Source of the DNA: Scalesia atractyloides
Taxonomy: Eukaryota; Streptophyta; Magnoliopsida; Asterales; Asteraceae
DNA length: 64,000 nucleotides
NCBI GenBank assembly: GCA_947069175.1
Contig: CAMTDV010000017.1
Location: 35,535,126 to 35,599,125 of the forward strand
Direction of reading: 5' to 3'
Part shown: piece after piece, positions 23,921-37,100 of the stretch
How the letters are laid out: every line of letters starts with the position of its first letter
Position numbering within the stretch: the first letter of the stretch is position 1
Notes under the pieces: generated by a model
Told to the model about the DNA's origin: nothing
The model's input: the letters and a program-made list of their open reading frames with translations, nothing else
Database searches by the model: none
Made by a program: the position numbers and the translations under genes

Positions 23921-26905
23921 TATGAAATAATTAGTTCATATGAGTTTCCAAAGCCATAATTGGCTTTGGATGGGGTATCAGATGATTCATACTCAAGTTC
24001 ACATGAATGAGCAATGGTTAGAGCAGGTTTTTGTAACCACTGTTGTGAGCCACTTTCTATCAATTGTTGGTAATCATGAGGATGCCTGTTTACCTTTGGC
24101 TTAGAAGACCTTTTGTAAGTCTCATAAACCATTAGCACCTTTCGATAACTAGGCTGGCTTTTGCCTCTTGGAAACTTGTTTGATGGAGGTGCATCTGTCA
24201 CTTGAATTTCTCTATGAAAAGAGGTTTGATTTAAAGCTTTTGTGACAAATGTTTCAATTGATTCAAATTTTTGTTTGTTTTCAGAAAAACTTGCATTTTC
24301 TCTTTCAAGAGATTTTGCTCTAATCTCTTTTACCTTTTGATGATAGGTTTTGAGATATGCACACTCTTTGGTCATGGGTGATTTGTTTTGTTGCAAATGG
24401 TGCATCTAGGAGATTTGGGTATAACACAAGTTTTATTTATATCATAGGCTTTTAAAAGAAAGCAATCTGCAGCCACATGATTTCTCTTTTCACAAAATTC
24501 ACAAAATAAGTATTTAACCTTTTCTTTCCTTTTCCTATCAGACTTTTTGAGAGCAGTGGATGTCACCTCTGCTGGCAAGTCTTTAATAGGGATCACCAGT
24601 GCTTTTGGTGCTTTTATACCATCAGTGGTTGAAAAGTCCATTGGCTTGAAGTTTTCCAAAATATCACATTCATCTGACCAGGTTGGTTTAAACTGATTTT
24701 TTTCAATTTCTTTATCTTTTGCCGAAACCTCTGGTTTTTCAAGAATGATTTTGTTTCCATTTTTATCTGTGATTTTAATTTCTTCACCAGCCAAGTTTGT
24801 TGGGACGATTCCAACCAGCTCAAAATTAATTTTTGCAACATTTTCACAAGTCTGGTCATAATCTCTAAAGCCTATTCCAAACTTTATGTTGCTCTTAATT
24901 TGAGCATCAAGCATAAGCTCATAACCTTTACAAGACTCTACCCATTTTTCACAAGTGATCTAGGTAGTTTCAAACTCCTGTTTGCAAACCTGATAATTTT
25001 CTATCATGGTTTGGAGCTGGTCTTTGGTTATGCTTGATTCATGCCTTAGGCTGCTCATTTTGAGAATCTTTTTCACTTAACTTTGTTTTTACTCTTTAAC
25101 AAGTTTTTCAAAATTAAGTTCATCTTCTAAAATTTTGTTTCTCAGGTTTCATTCACCTGTTTTATGTTTGCAAAAGCAATAATGCATTTTTCTAAACATA
25201 GATCTTTGAGGATCTGAGGTGATACCTTCGAAGCAGCCATAAGAGCACAATCACACTCTTCTTCCTTACACTCCTGCTCATCCCATGGGTCAGATAAAGG
25301 GTCTTTCTCAACATCAACAACATTCACTTCAACCACTGGTGTAACTTCTGGTATAACCACTGCTTCACAACAATCAAACACATCAGACTTTAACTCCTGT
25401 TCCACAGATTCATCACCTTCAACAATGGTCTCCAAAGCCATCAAACATATATTTCCATTTTCAAAATCATTTTTGGCTATGAGAGCAAAGTTTTCATCTG
25501 TTATTTCCTCAGGTAAACTACTCCAATCAACAAAACCTTGTGTGAAAAAGCTTTGTTGAGTAACCTCTGCTGGTGTAGCAGTGGTTTGAGTAGGTTGAGT
25601 AACAGGTGGCATTTGTTGCACATGTACTTGAGGTGGTGTTTGGACATATTGAATATGTGGTGCCGGTGCTTGAACATAATGGACAGGAACCGTAGCAACA
25701 TGATGTGCAAAGTGTGCAGTGTTTTGCATTTGAGGTGCAGGGGTATATTGGGAATATTGGACAGTGCTTTGAGGTCTATTACCAGGATGTGTTACAATTG
25801 GTCCTGCAGATTGTGATCTGCATTCTCTGGCAAAGTGACCCATTTTGTTACACTTGTAGCATTTAATTTTAGACTTATCCAACCCCACTTTCAACCCCCA
25901 TGCAATCCTGGAAATCTTCTACTAGTTCTTTTGTAGAATTTACTTGCTCTAACACTTAAAAGTGCCAGCTGATGCAAAATGTCCATCTCTTCAAGGTCGG
26001 TGGGTTCAAAATGTTGTAAGTCATTCATTTCAAAGGACAAATTGTCAGAGGTCTGGCTTTCACAATTTGCAGCAAAAGCAAAATTGGGTGTACTGGATCA
26101 GAGTTGAAGTTTTCTCCAGATGTTATGTCAATGTAATGATCATAACTCTGATCCTTTCCACAGCTAGACCCATCCTCATGACTATATAGAGCAGTGTTTC
26201 CCAGAGTATAATCATCAGTCATTTTCCTCACTCTTGCAACTGCTTTTTCTGGTTCAACACTCTCTCATAAGTGAGGAGTCGTCCATGAAGTTGTGTCAAG
26301 GTCATTTCCTTGTAACCAACAGCTGTTCTAGTGATATAAGCTATAGTCTCCATTTCTCTGGTAAGGATCTCAAGAAACGACTATTTATAGTCGAATTTGG
26401 GAGTTCCATATTTACCAATTTGAGTTAACTGATGAGACAACTATATCGTTCGAACTGTTGGGTTAATGATTCACCCTTAACGTGGTAAAATGTTTCATAT
26501 TGTTGGTTTAAAACCTCTCTATTATTCTCTATCACCTCTTCAGTACCACCGAACTGCTCTTTAAGAGCATCCCATAACTCTTTAGCACTATTACAATGAA
26601 GTAATCCCGCATAAATCTCATTGGGCAAGGCCGAAGCAACGATGCTAAAGGCCTTAGCATCCAATTCAATCTTGAGGAAATCCTGTTCAGAGTAATTTTC
26701 GAGTTTCTTAGGGACTTGAGTGTGGGGATCCTCTGTGCTTCGAACCATGGATATGAGGTCCAAACACAACGGATCTCCAACATCCGTTGTTCTGTTGGGC
26801 GAGAATATGACCCATCCGACGTTGCCAAATAAAATATTCATTTCGTTTCAACATTGGTGGTTTGAACATGGATCCAATATTGGATTCCAGTGTGTTTTGC
26901 GCCAT
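23921..26905 (-). pseudogene. gag: Sire-2 gag with several zinc knuckles
   Basis: It starts at the ATG at 26905 (MAQNTLESNIGSMFKPP). A UBN2-like gag core follows (KELWDALKEQFGGTEEV ... YETFYHVKGESLTQQFER, 26841-26425). The first knuckle CYKCNKMGHFAREC is at about 25860-25820. A Gln/Pro/His-rich stretch (25800-25500) and an acidic region come next, then a second knuckle, CEFCEKRNHVAADC (about 24505-24465), and a partial third (CTICNKTNHP). The large size and multiple knuckles fit Sireviruses. Frame changes near 26830, 26400, 25910, 25140 and 24390 break it. Confidence 0.82.
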
Positions 26906-27050
26906 TTCTCTTGTTTACAACCCAGATTTGTGTTTTAAAAACTTTTGTAGTAATAAAACTCTGTATTCAAGTAAAACTATCAAACGAATTGGCACAAAGA
27001 GCTGATCTGTTCAAATCAATATGATTGTTAAATCAAAATCGATTGACCAA

Positions 27051-27062
27051 GCTCTGATACCA
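27051..27062 (-). promoter_or_regulatory. Sire-2 primer binding site (tRNA-iMet)
   Basis: On the minus strand it reads TGGTATCAGAGC, a perfect tRNA-iMet site, 2 nt from the 5' LTR. Confidence 0.9.
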
Positions 27063-27064
27063 AT

Positions 27065-27695
27065 TGTCAGGATCTAAGTTTGAATTACTTGTAGTTTTTG
27101 TTTCTAAGAATGGAAAATGGATTGAATTAGAAAGATATGCAGCAGAATTAATGGAAAACTTTTACTACAAGCAATTGGTCGTTTGTTTTCATCACCATCA
27201 TGCTTTCAAGTTGATAAACTTTGCATGTGATTCACAAACTCCCCCTTAGCCAATTACAATCGTTTGATAGTAAGAAATGAAGAAGATAAAGTGCGAAATG
27301 ATCTTTTTCAGGAAGACAAAGTTAACTGTTACAATGTTCACCTAGTTACACTAACTATCTAACCACTGAGCATCTTTTGTGACGTCATGGTTGATAGTGA
27401 CAGCTAACAAAGTTATAACTAACTAAAACACTGCTAAACTAAACTAAACTATCAGTGCATAGCACTGTTACATTGAATAAAGTAAAAACTAGACTAAGCA
27501 CTGATCTCTATCCTCTGATCTTGTTTCTTCTATCAGACCTTTGCCTTTTGAACAATCAGATGATAGGAGCAGTTGTTTAGGGAAAGCAGTGTAAAGGTTG
27601 ATCAGTGGTTGTAACCACTGATAGTTGGACCAAAGCTCGGATAGTGTATTTGGCTTTGATATCATCTGTTCCTTTGTTAGGGTTCGATCCCAACA
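27065..27695 (-). repeat. Sire-2 5' LTR
   Basis: It is the partner of 15646-16265. The palindrome ATCAGTGGTT-GT-AACCACTGAT is at 27601-27622. The position of the TATA box has mutated from TATAAATAGG to TGTAACTAGG (27341-27350, minus), so the LTR that should drive the element has lost its TATA. Confidence 0.92.
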
Positions 27696-27752
27696 CTTCA
27701 TCTCATTGTATACGTTGTTCTTGTTGAGGGACGAGTCTTGTGCTTTACGAAT

Positions 27753-29147
27753 TCAGTCCTGAAGATTACTTAGGATCTGGAAATAGTGGATACTCTTTGC
27801 ATGAGGTTTATGACTTAAAGCATCGGCTACTACATTCGCTTTACCAAGGTGATAGCGAATTTCGCAATCATAGTCGTTGAGAAACTCTACCCACCGACGT
27901 TGATGCATGTTGAGTTCCTTTTGATTAAAGATGTGCTGAAGGTTCTTATGATCGGTGAAGACCACACACTTGGTACCATAAAGGTATTGTCGCCATATCT
28001 TTAATGCAAAAACAACTTTACCAAGTTCAAGGTCGTGCGTAGTGTAGTTTTTCTCATGAATTTTCAGTTGTCTTGAAGCGTAAGCGATCACCTTGTGCCA
28101 TTGCATAAGAACACAACCAAGACCTTGCTTGGATACATCGCAATACACGACAAAATTGTCGTTTCCATCGGGAAGAGCAAGGACAAGAGCATTACAAAGC
28201 ATGCCCTTGAGCGTTTGGAAAGACTCCTCTTGTTCAGGACCCCAAACAAAAGGTTTATCTTTTTGAGTCAACGACATGAGAGGAACGGTGACTTTCGAAA
28301 AGTTCGAAATGAAGCGGCGATAATAACCAGCTAGACCAAGGAAATAACGAATTTGGGAAGGAGACTTAGGAGTGATCCAATTCTTTACTACTTTGATCTT
28401 TGCGGGATCGACGTGAATGCCTTTCTCGTTCACAACATGAACGAGAAATTGAACTTCCTTTAGCCAAAATTCACTCTTGGAGAATTTGGCATATAGTTTT
28501 TCACGTTGTAGAAGTTCAAGGATAAGACGTAAGTGTTGCTCGTGTACGTCTTGAGTCTTGGAATAGATGAGAATATCGTCTATGAACACGATCACAAAGC
28601 GATCCGAGTATAACTTACACACCCGATTCATTAAGTCCATGAAGACTGCGGGTGCATTCGTTAAACCGAATGGCATAACTACGAACTCGTAGTGACCGTA
28701 TCTAGTACGAAAGGCGGTTTTTGGAATATCTTCTTCCAGGACTCGAAGTTGATGGTAACCAGAATGAAGATCGATTAAAAAAAACAAGTTGCGCCTTGAA
28801 GTTGTTCAAAGAGGTCGTCGATGCGGGGAAGAGGATAACGGTTTTTGACGGTGAGTTTGTTGAGCTCACGATCATCGATACACATCCGAAACGAACCATC
28901 CTTCTTCTTGAAGAATAAAACGGGAGCGCCCCAAGGAGAAGTACTAGGGCGTATAAAACCTTTATCAAGAAGTTCTTGAAGTTGGCTCGATAGCTCTTGC
29001 ATTTCCGAGGGTGCTAGGCGATAAGGAGACTTAGCGACAGGCGTAGCGCCAGGAATGAGATCGATACGAAAATCAACTAAATGAGGAGGAGAATGACCAG
29101 GAAGGTCTTTGGGGAAAACGCCGGGAAAATCACACACCACTGGGACA
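27753..29147 (-). pseudogene. RT-RH: Gyp-B reverse transcriptase and RNaseH
   Basis: RT motifs: PWGAPVLFFKKKDGSFRMC, DRELNKLTVKNRYPLPRI, IDLHSGYHQLRVL, FRTRYGHYEF, and the catalytic box VFIDDILIYS with both aspartates. RNaseH motifs YCDVSKQGLGCVLMQ, YTTHDLELGKVV and TDHKNLQHIF follow, then ANVVADALSHK. A TGA ends it at 27753 after LSNLQD, where homologues continue to integrase, and a frame change near 28780 splits RT. It is one of the least damaged coding regions here. Confidence 0.88.
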
Positions 29148-29614
29148 TCACTTACGCCCTTTCCCTTGCCTTTTTTCTTCCACAACGTGGGCTAAAAAGG
29201 CAAAGTACTCCTTACGCATGCACTTGTTTGCTTGGGTGCATGACATGAGTTTGAGACCTTTTGAGGGTCTTTCTCCATAGACGTGCAAAGTGTCACCGGA
29301 CGGAAGAGGCAATCGAACAAACTTTTCATGAAAAGCGATTTCAGCATGGTTCTCACGAAGCCAATCCATACCTACTATGATATCGAAACTACCCAACTGA
29401 ATAGGTATGAGATCGATGGAAAACACATGATTATTGAGAGTGAGAAAACAATCACGGAGAACGGAGTCAACAGTGATAGACTTGTCATTGGCAACCTCAA
29501 CGGTGAAAGATTTTGGAAGTTTGGAACATGTACATTTTAACATTGGTTCGAATTCTACGGATACAAAACTTTTATCCGCACCTGTATCAAATAGTAAAGA
29601 AGCATATAAACCGT
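29148..29614 (-). pseudogene. PR: Gyp-B aspartic protease
   Basis: The active site LLFDTGADKSFV is intact (Asp-Thr-Gly codons at 29580-29588) and IIVGMDWLREN follows about 70 residues on. A frame change at the C-terminal side (about 29150-29180) separates it from RT. Confidence 0.82.
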
Positions 29615-30770
29615 TTACAAGAAATGTACCATTAACGACTTCATTGTCGTTTTGCGCTTGTTTGGCATTAATGTTGAATGCGCGTCCACGAGGTTGTTGT
29701 TGTTGCTGCTCTTGATTGATCTGAGGGCATTGGGACGAAGGTGATTTGGATCACCGCATTTGAAGCAGGCTCGGGCGTTGTCGGCAGGGTTCGGACGGTT
29801 TTGGTTTTGGGGTGGTTGCTGGTTTTGGTTGCCTTGTGGTGCAGGACCATTTCGGCAGGCGACGGTTACATGTCCGAACTGATTGCAATTGGTGCAATGG
29901 CGGCATACGATGTTGGCTGGATGATGGCGATGGTATATGGTACACTTGGGATGAGTCCCAACGTACGGTTTCCTAGCAGATTCTTGTGGGGGATTTGGGT
30001 TAACAGCTGGTGTAACTGCGTTACAACTTTGGTTTTGAAACTTTCGTTTCTTGCCATTGTTGTTTCGCGGTTGAGACTTGGGTTCGCTGGGTTCGGTGGT
30101 GGCTTGGTTAGCTGATTTGGTGGAGACGGGGGGTTTGGATTGCTTATCTCGTACGCGATTATTGTTAATTCCCGCGGCTAGGCGATAACACAGCTCGATG
30201 TTGTCGGGTCTTGAGGCTTGGATAGCGTCACGAATGGTGGGAGGTAGGCCGTTGAGGTATTTCCTGATCGCACGTTCGGGCGTGCTCACAAGATAAGGGA
30301 CGATGATGCTTAACTGTTTGAAGCGGGTGGTGTACGCGTGGTTATCGTCACCCACATGTCGAAGGTGCCAGAATTCTTCCTCGAGCCTTTCTTGCTCGTA
30401 CGGAGGACAGAATTCCGTCATCATCATTTCCCTAACCTCTAGCCAAGGGAGGGCATAGGCTTCTTCATTGGAGTGAAAGTTACGCTCGTTCGTCCACCAC
30501 TCGTGGGCTCATGATTGGAAGACGCCCGTTGCGCTCCGGGGTTTTCCAAATGCTCGGGAAATTCACTGTTGATGAATGTCACCTCGATGCTCTCGAACCA
30601 CTCGAGCATTGCGGTGACACTATCATTGCCAGTAAATGGCCTAGGGTTGCAAGAAACGAAATGTTTGTAGCTGAAAGTGGTAGGCTTAGGCTGGGCAACC
30701 TTGGAATCGACAGACGAGTTGGGGTATTGGCGGTAACCTTGCTCACGATATCAGGGATTACTTGAGCCAT
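29615..30770 (-). pseudogene. gag: Gyp-B gag
   Basis: It starts at the ATG at 30770 (MAQVIPDIVSKVTANTPTR). The capsid part includes EEFWHLRHVGDDNHAYTTRF and PERAIRKYLNGLPPTIRD. The knuckle CTNCNQFGHVTVAC is intact; a second, CFKCGDPNHLRPNAL, has lost its last cysteine. A Gln/Asn/Pro-rich linker joins them. Frames change near 30580-30430. Confidence 0.82.
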
Positions 30771-31809
30771 CTACTTAGCCATGAATGCAAGCATTTTCTT
30801 GCTTGAGTTCGACTTAAGTTGGAGAAACGGTTAGAAGACATCCACAACGTGGATGATAAAAGATGAGACTTGATCATAATGTTTTTGAGAAAAGACATTT
30901 TACATAATTTAGCATGTAACATGTAGCACATAGTTTCAAGTAGTTTACATGGGCAAAACAAGAATTCATATTGTATAATCACAAATATTGACATAAAAGA
31001 TTGTAAATTTAGTTAGTTCACGAAGGATTATTATTGTTTGAGATTGCAGGGATAGTGCAGCTTGTGTAAACGAATCGAAGTTACAAATGTTCAAAGTATA
31101 AAACACATCAAAATTGATTAAACATAAAAGACAGGCTCAATAAAACATTGGAATGTTTCGGGTAGAGAAACGTCGACTATTCCAAAGTGAATCGAAAATC
31201 CTTTCGAATTAGGGAAACATGCTTTGGCCTAATAGGTGGAATACTCTCATCGAGAAGCGACTAACGGTATTCACCCTTCCAGTTACTACATGTCCCTAGT
31301 CGATCGAAAATTCGAGACTTTGGCGAGATCGAAAATCAAAGAATGGGACTAGTTAACAAGGTGCGGGTTTCACCCCTAACTTGATGACATCGTACCCTAA
31401 ATATGGTTGGTACTTACCAAACGAGGAGCAAATTCCGACTCGTTGCTAAGGGTCCACTAGAGTTTGAAATGGAAGTTTCCATCAAGATGTGGATATCACT
31501 CCTAACTTGATGGCGTAACTTCGTGTAAAAATCATAATCGTGGAGTGAGGGATTTCACCAAAAATTGTGGGCCATTAGGCCTATCTTGGTGCAAATCGCC
31601 TCGTTGATGTAACATGAGTGTCTTAAAGTGTGTAATTCGTGTAAGTGTCTTAGGAAAGACACGTTATATGTTTAAGACAAAAAGAAGAGATAGGAGCAAA
31701 GTAAGAAGAATTAACATTTTAAGCATGAATAAAGAATGGTCAAAATTGGACACTTAAACTATAGACTAGGTCAAAAGCATGGCAATTTTCCTAATTCCCT
31801 ATAGTTATG
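30771..31809 (-). other. Gyp-B leader
   Basis: About 1 kb without a convincing open frame between primer site and gag. A large non-coding leader is usual for this lineage. Confidence 0.6.
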
Positions 31810-31821
31810 GCTCTGATACCA
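31810..31821 (-). promoter_or_regulatory. Gyp-B primer binding site (tRNA-iMet)
   Basis: On the minus strand TGGTATCAGAGC follows the LTR end GGGTGTGACA after a short spacer. Confidence 0.9.
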
Positions 31822-31824
31822 ATC

Positions 31825-34184
31825 TGTCACACCCTAACCGATGGCGGAAACATCGGGATGAGACGAACAAATTGCTCAAAACGTCATAACACTACTTTGC
31901 GGCAATATTTAATAACTCAAAATTTCATTTATACTAAAATGATAATACATTGTTTCGAAGTGGAAATGCAACAAGTTTCAATGACAATACAACATGAAAG
32001 AAAATACATAAATTAAATCTAGGCATGTATCTAAACCACCCTAAATAGATTTCTTCAATGGCATCAACTAGTTTCCTGCAACATGTATTAAAATAATATA
32101 TATCAACAAAAAGTTGGCGAGCATACAAGTTTGTTACATAGCATAATATTGAATAAAGTTTGACTCATATCCAACATGGTAATCATGGCATATAATTGTT
32201 ATAACATACTAAACATGTGATTTTATATCTCAATCCAAAGTCTAACGCAATCGAGTTTACCCAAATCATCGAAACGAAAAGGGTGTAATATAGTTTACTT
32301 AACAATACCACAAGTTTACGGGCGGTGCGTTACTCCTATAGCGCTATATTTGTTAAGGTAGGATAGCAAGAGCATATAACACAAGTCTAACGTAGCATGC
32401 GATAATCAAGAATATGGATAAGTATCATGTTAATAATGGATAGAGTAAATTGTGTAAACAAGTTTTATAGTGATTTGTGATTTATACATGTTGCACCCAA
32501 AGTGTTTAAAATGGAAAATGGGATTCGAGTATACTCACGGTTTTGCAGAGCTTTTCCTTTGTTATCCCGTGAAGGTTGAAGAGTTTGGAGATGGAACACC
32601 GAGATTACCCTACATGGTGTAAACGGAGGTGTGTGAGTATTGGGATGATAATGGAGAACTTGGAAGTTGGAATGTAAAGTATGATAAAGTATGCATATAA
32701 GAAATAGTCACCTAGGTCTAGCACTCGTTTTTGACACTATGGGAACCCATAAGGGTTAGTATGATTTCATAGGTGTAACACCTATTAGAGTCGTAATGAG
32801 GAACTAAACACTTGGTGATTAAACTTAATAACTTGACGAATAGCTATTTGGTTAACATCAAGGGTTCGGTTTTAGGTATTTTATATAGATTATAATATAG
32901 ATATAAGTCAAGTAGGAGGTAGGAGGAATAAACCATCCATTTAAGACCTCTATAGATTCATGTAAGTCAAGCATGAGATAGGAGGATCAAACCATCCATT
33001 TAAGACCCCTTTAGGTTTCACCACTACACATGTTTCCATAGGCGACAGGGAGGGTCATGAACATACATTAAGGAAAGAAATAGTTACAACTAATCTAGGA
33101 AAACATCAACTGATGCGTGGATTTGTAGTTAGGATAGCCCAAGCTATCCAATAATCACACAACTTCAAGTACAAGACTTGTTCATCACTTGTGAGTTAGA
33201 AACTCTATCAAAACAGAAAGTTTGTGAGGTTTAAACCTCTAGATTTAGATGTCACACCCTTCTTTTTAAGCCCAACTAACCATACATTTGATTATGAGCA
33301 TTAGGACATAGGAATGTGTATGAGTTACCTCAAGTTCAAGTAGTTTAACAAAGTTTACATTAAAAACAGAAAGTTTATGGCACTTTGGAGCCTTTTATGG
33401 TGATGTTCCAGCTTTGGTTTTCCATGGAAAACATTTGGAAACATACCTAAGGTTGTTCCAAGTGTTAAGAAAGAAGAACTAATGCAAAAGAAGAGGTAGA
33501 AGTGAACTTATGCTCACTTTAGTAACATGTGATGAATCTGCCAAGCTACTGATTTCCAGCTGAATATGGAGTTGTTTGAGAGTGTTTGAGGGAGTAGGAT
33601 AGTGGAAGAAGTGTGGAGGAGGCTTGGTTTTATAGGGGATGATTAGGGTTGAGTGTAGTTGAGTATAAAATGCAAGAAGCACAAAACAAACTCAACAAAA
33701 CACACAAAAGCAACCCAATCCCGCAGCTGAAACAAACATTCTGCGGATCGGGGGCCTTGGCGTAGCGTGTAGCCCCAAGGGGGTTAGGCTACGCGTGCGG
33801 CGACACCCCTGTTTTTCGTTTGAAGTTTGATTTCTTTCATTTTGGCCCCCAAACTTTCTATAATTCATCATTTTATGCATAATCTTTGATATTTAACATG
33901 TTTTCGAGTATAGTAAATGTGTGTAAGTATAAATTGAATATCTCGAATGCATGTACGAATGTTTGCACATATAATAAGTATCAATTGCGTATAAAAGTTG
34001 ATTAAATTGCAAGTATAACAAGTGTATATAAAATATGAATTTTATTATGATCAAGGTCTCGGATTACAAAGTTGATATTGAAAGATGATACAAGTACAAG
34101 GTTTCCGAAAATAGAAAGTTTCCCAAAATGGAAAGTACAACAAGACTTGCTAAATATAGAAAGTGTGAAAAGCAAGGCGTTACA
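31825..34184 (-). repeat. Gyp-B 5' LTR
   Basis: On the minus strand it runs TGTAACGCCTTGC to GGGTGTGACA. A TATA box (CCCCTATAAAACC) lies at about 33625-33637. No second LTR is present. The Gyp-C LTR starts at the very next base. Confidence 0.8.
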
Positions 34185-37100
34185 TGTGGCAAATGGCAAA
34201 TAACCGGTAATTCCGTAAAATCTAATCACCTATTTTATTTATTAATCTCATGAATTTAAACGAAATTTATCTGCGTAACTGATTCGTACGGCATATAAAA
34301 AGTATTAGGACAAGCAAATCATGATATAACATCTATTGGTTTCCGTTACAACGCGAAACAAACAAAACTATGTCCTAAAAGTGTTGGTAGAGAGTGCTGG
34401 GCGCACTATTCATGGTTGCACTATTCATGCCAGCAACCGCTACAGAACAATGAAATCAAGGCACACGAATAACAAAACTGAGTCCATACATATAAAAACA
34501 CTTATGTGGGAATGAGTCTTATAATATTACACAACCTTCCGGTGCAACGCCCTAAATAATAGATCGTCCGATCGGCTAAAAATACAATAATTTTTAATCC
34601 GTCCGTAGTAATAATTAGGCAATTCTGGACCTCCGGAATTATTTCAAGTGACGAAAAACACATTAACAACTAAAGGATATCATGGGGATATTCAAAACGA
34701 TAAGCTTCCGAAGTTATATCGCTATACACTAAATTGTCCGATATCGACCCGACGGACTAGTAAACGACAATTTCGACACCATAACAACTAAACGACAAAG
34801 CTAGTGAACTAGTTAAGCTTATTTTGGGACTCCAAAATACTTCATACAACTCTAAGATGTGATTTCATATCTTGCGAAAACTTTTTATCGCTACGACACG
34901 AAAGCTTCGTTAGTGCACAGACGCTTAACCGGACACCACCCGAACTAGTGAAATATTATTTTGACTAGTCTAGTGAACTAGTTAATAATATATTTAGTTC
35001 AAATATATAATTACTTATTAATTGTGTGATTAAAACCCTAAACATCCTACTTCTCCTAATTACCAAAATATCTAGAGTTTAAGCACTTAATCACCAAAAT
35101 TTTACACTCTACCCCCTCTCCTAGAATTCGGTCATGGGGGGCCTCATGTGGCCTCACCATGTTGTCCAACATTTCAAGAATGTAAGGCCTTGGGTATGGC
35201 CTTGTGACATGAAACTTTGACTAAAGGAAACATGATTATTATAAGATAAACTTACCTTCATTTCTTATCACAAGTTGCAACCAAAAGCTCTTGTGTTCCT
35301 TCTCTTGCTCACAGCTGGAAAAGGGCAGCCAATACACCACCATTGAACCACCATTAAGCACCATATTTCACACATTAAAAAGCCTTACAAGATCATCTAA
35401 ACATGGGGTAAACATGGAGCACCACTAGGAGCACTTTTGGAGCTTAATATCTTCTTATTTTCTTGTCTAACTTGTGCAATCTTGTAAGATCTCTAACCAC
35501 CATTTTTAAGCTCCATATTACTAGTAGTTTATGGAAGTACAAGTTGTTATTCTTGATATCAAAGATGAACATAATCAAAAACCCTAATCTCAAAGTTAAA
35601 GAACACTAAATATAACTATATTATGTGTTGTTTAGTGTAGATTAGTGTAGCTAGTTTGTATGATCATGTTGTTTATGAAGATCTTGTTAATATTAGTGAT
35701 TTAAAGATTATGTTTATGATGATCATGTTGTTAGTTTCATGTAGTATTTTATATTTGTGATCATCTTACCATGACAAACATAAATATGTGATTTAAACAT
35801 GATTATGTTTAAATCAAGAAAAATCATCATACTCACTTTTATGAGCTAAACTCATAATTTTTGGGTTCATAAAGAAACAAGTGTTTAAATAGGGTTAAAT
35901 GGGCTTAAAAGTGATTTTTGGAAGATTACAAACTTTGATTAGTGATGACTTTGTGGATTGAATATGATTTAAATATGTTTTTATAACGTGGAAATGTCCT
36001 ATTTTGGGGAAACTATGGCAAATTTTACTAAAAATCTAATCGTGATTAAAAATTGGGATTAAAGGGTGATTAACGTGGTTAAACGCGATTAGTGGCCTTA
36101 AACGTCGTTATGGAACACTTAATGGAAATGGTTAAGTTCTTAATGAATATGAATTCTTGAAAATACAAGAATATATTTTTAAGTAAAAATAAGTGGTGAA
36201 AATAATAATAATACATATATAATTTTTGGATGAAAATTATATATTTTGAAAAGGTTTCTAAGTGTGTGTATTATGTGCTATGTATATGTATTAGATACAC
36301 TTAGGAAAACCAAAATAATACACTCACCATACCAAAGAAATACTTACATGAAGTAAGTATGAAGATGATATAAAAATACATATATACATTCCTATGTATA
36401 TTCCAAAGAAGTACCACTAAACGGACAAGTGAGCGAGTTGGATAACCGACGAGCCTACAAAAATATTTAAAACACATAGGCGTTACCAAACACAAACTAT
36501 ATATATATTGAAAACGATCACGACAACACCTTCAAAAATATATATGTTTTTTTGGGACACCAAACTAACATATATGTTTTCGATAACAAAAATCCGGAAA
36601 GTTAATAACATAAAAGTTTCTAAGTGTTGCAAAGCATACTTAGATTAGATTCATGTAAATCCCACTAACGGACTTAAAATATGTTAATGGGCTAGGCCCA
36701 AATTACATAACACAAATGGGCTAGGCCCAAATCATATAATTAAATGGACTCAAGTTTATGGAAATGGGCTAGGCCCAAATCACATTACAACATGGGCTAA
36801 GCCCAATCACATATAACATATGGGCTAGGCCCATTGATAACACAACTTAGGCTAGGCCCAATCATATAAACCAAGTGGGCTAGGCCTAATGACATAACTA
36901 AGTGGGCTAGGCCCAATCATATGAACTAAGTGGGCTAGGCCCAATGACAATATAACATGGGCTAGGCCCAATGACAATATAACATCGGCTAGGCCCAATG
37001 ACAAAGAAAACATGGGCTAGGCCAAAGACATGAAAACATGGGCTAGACCCAAGGACATAATGACATGGGCTCGGCCCAATGACATGCGTGCAAGGCACGA

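Larger units (their letters stand above)
15646..27695 (-). mobile_element. Sire-2: full-length Sirevirus-like Ty1/Copia element with ORF3
   Basis: LTRs at 15646-16265 and 27065-27695 are near-identical, and CTTCA(T) flanks both outer ends. On the minus strand the order is LTR, primer site, gag with zinc knuckles, PR, integrase, RT, RNaseH, ORF3, polypurine tract, LTR. IN before RT defines Ty1/Copia; the extra ORF, large gag with several knuckles and about 12-kb size point to the Sirevirus lineage. Similar LTRs suggest a relatively recent insertion, yet many stops and frameshifts, a mutated RT active site and a lost 5' LTR TATA box show it is dead. Confidence 0.9.
27696..34184 (-). mobile_element. 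Gyp-B: Ty3/Gypsy (Tekay-like) element, 3' truncated
   Basis: On the minus strand a 2.36-kb 5' LTR (31825-34184), primer site, leader, gag, PR, RT and RNaseH are present. Integrase, polypurine tract and 3' LTR are missing: the element stops at the right edge of Sire-2. Removing Sire-2 joins Gyp-B to the flank of the TIR element, so truncation predates Sire-2. Confidence 0.85.

Noticed and set aside
27051..27062. tRNA-like sequence at the primer sites
   Set aside because: Only the 12-14 nt complementary to the tRNA 3' end is present; no cloverleaf can be formed, so there is no tRNA gene.
36688..37080. Regularly spaced short palindromic units looked like a CRISPR array
   Set aside because: Unit spacing varies, spacers are AT-rich and partly similar, there are no cas genes, and the setting is a plant LTR retrotransposon.
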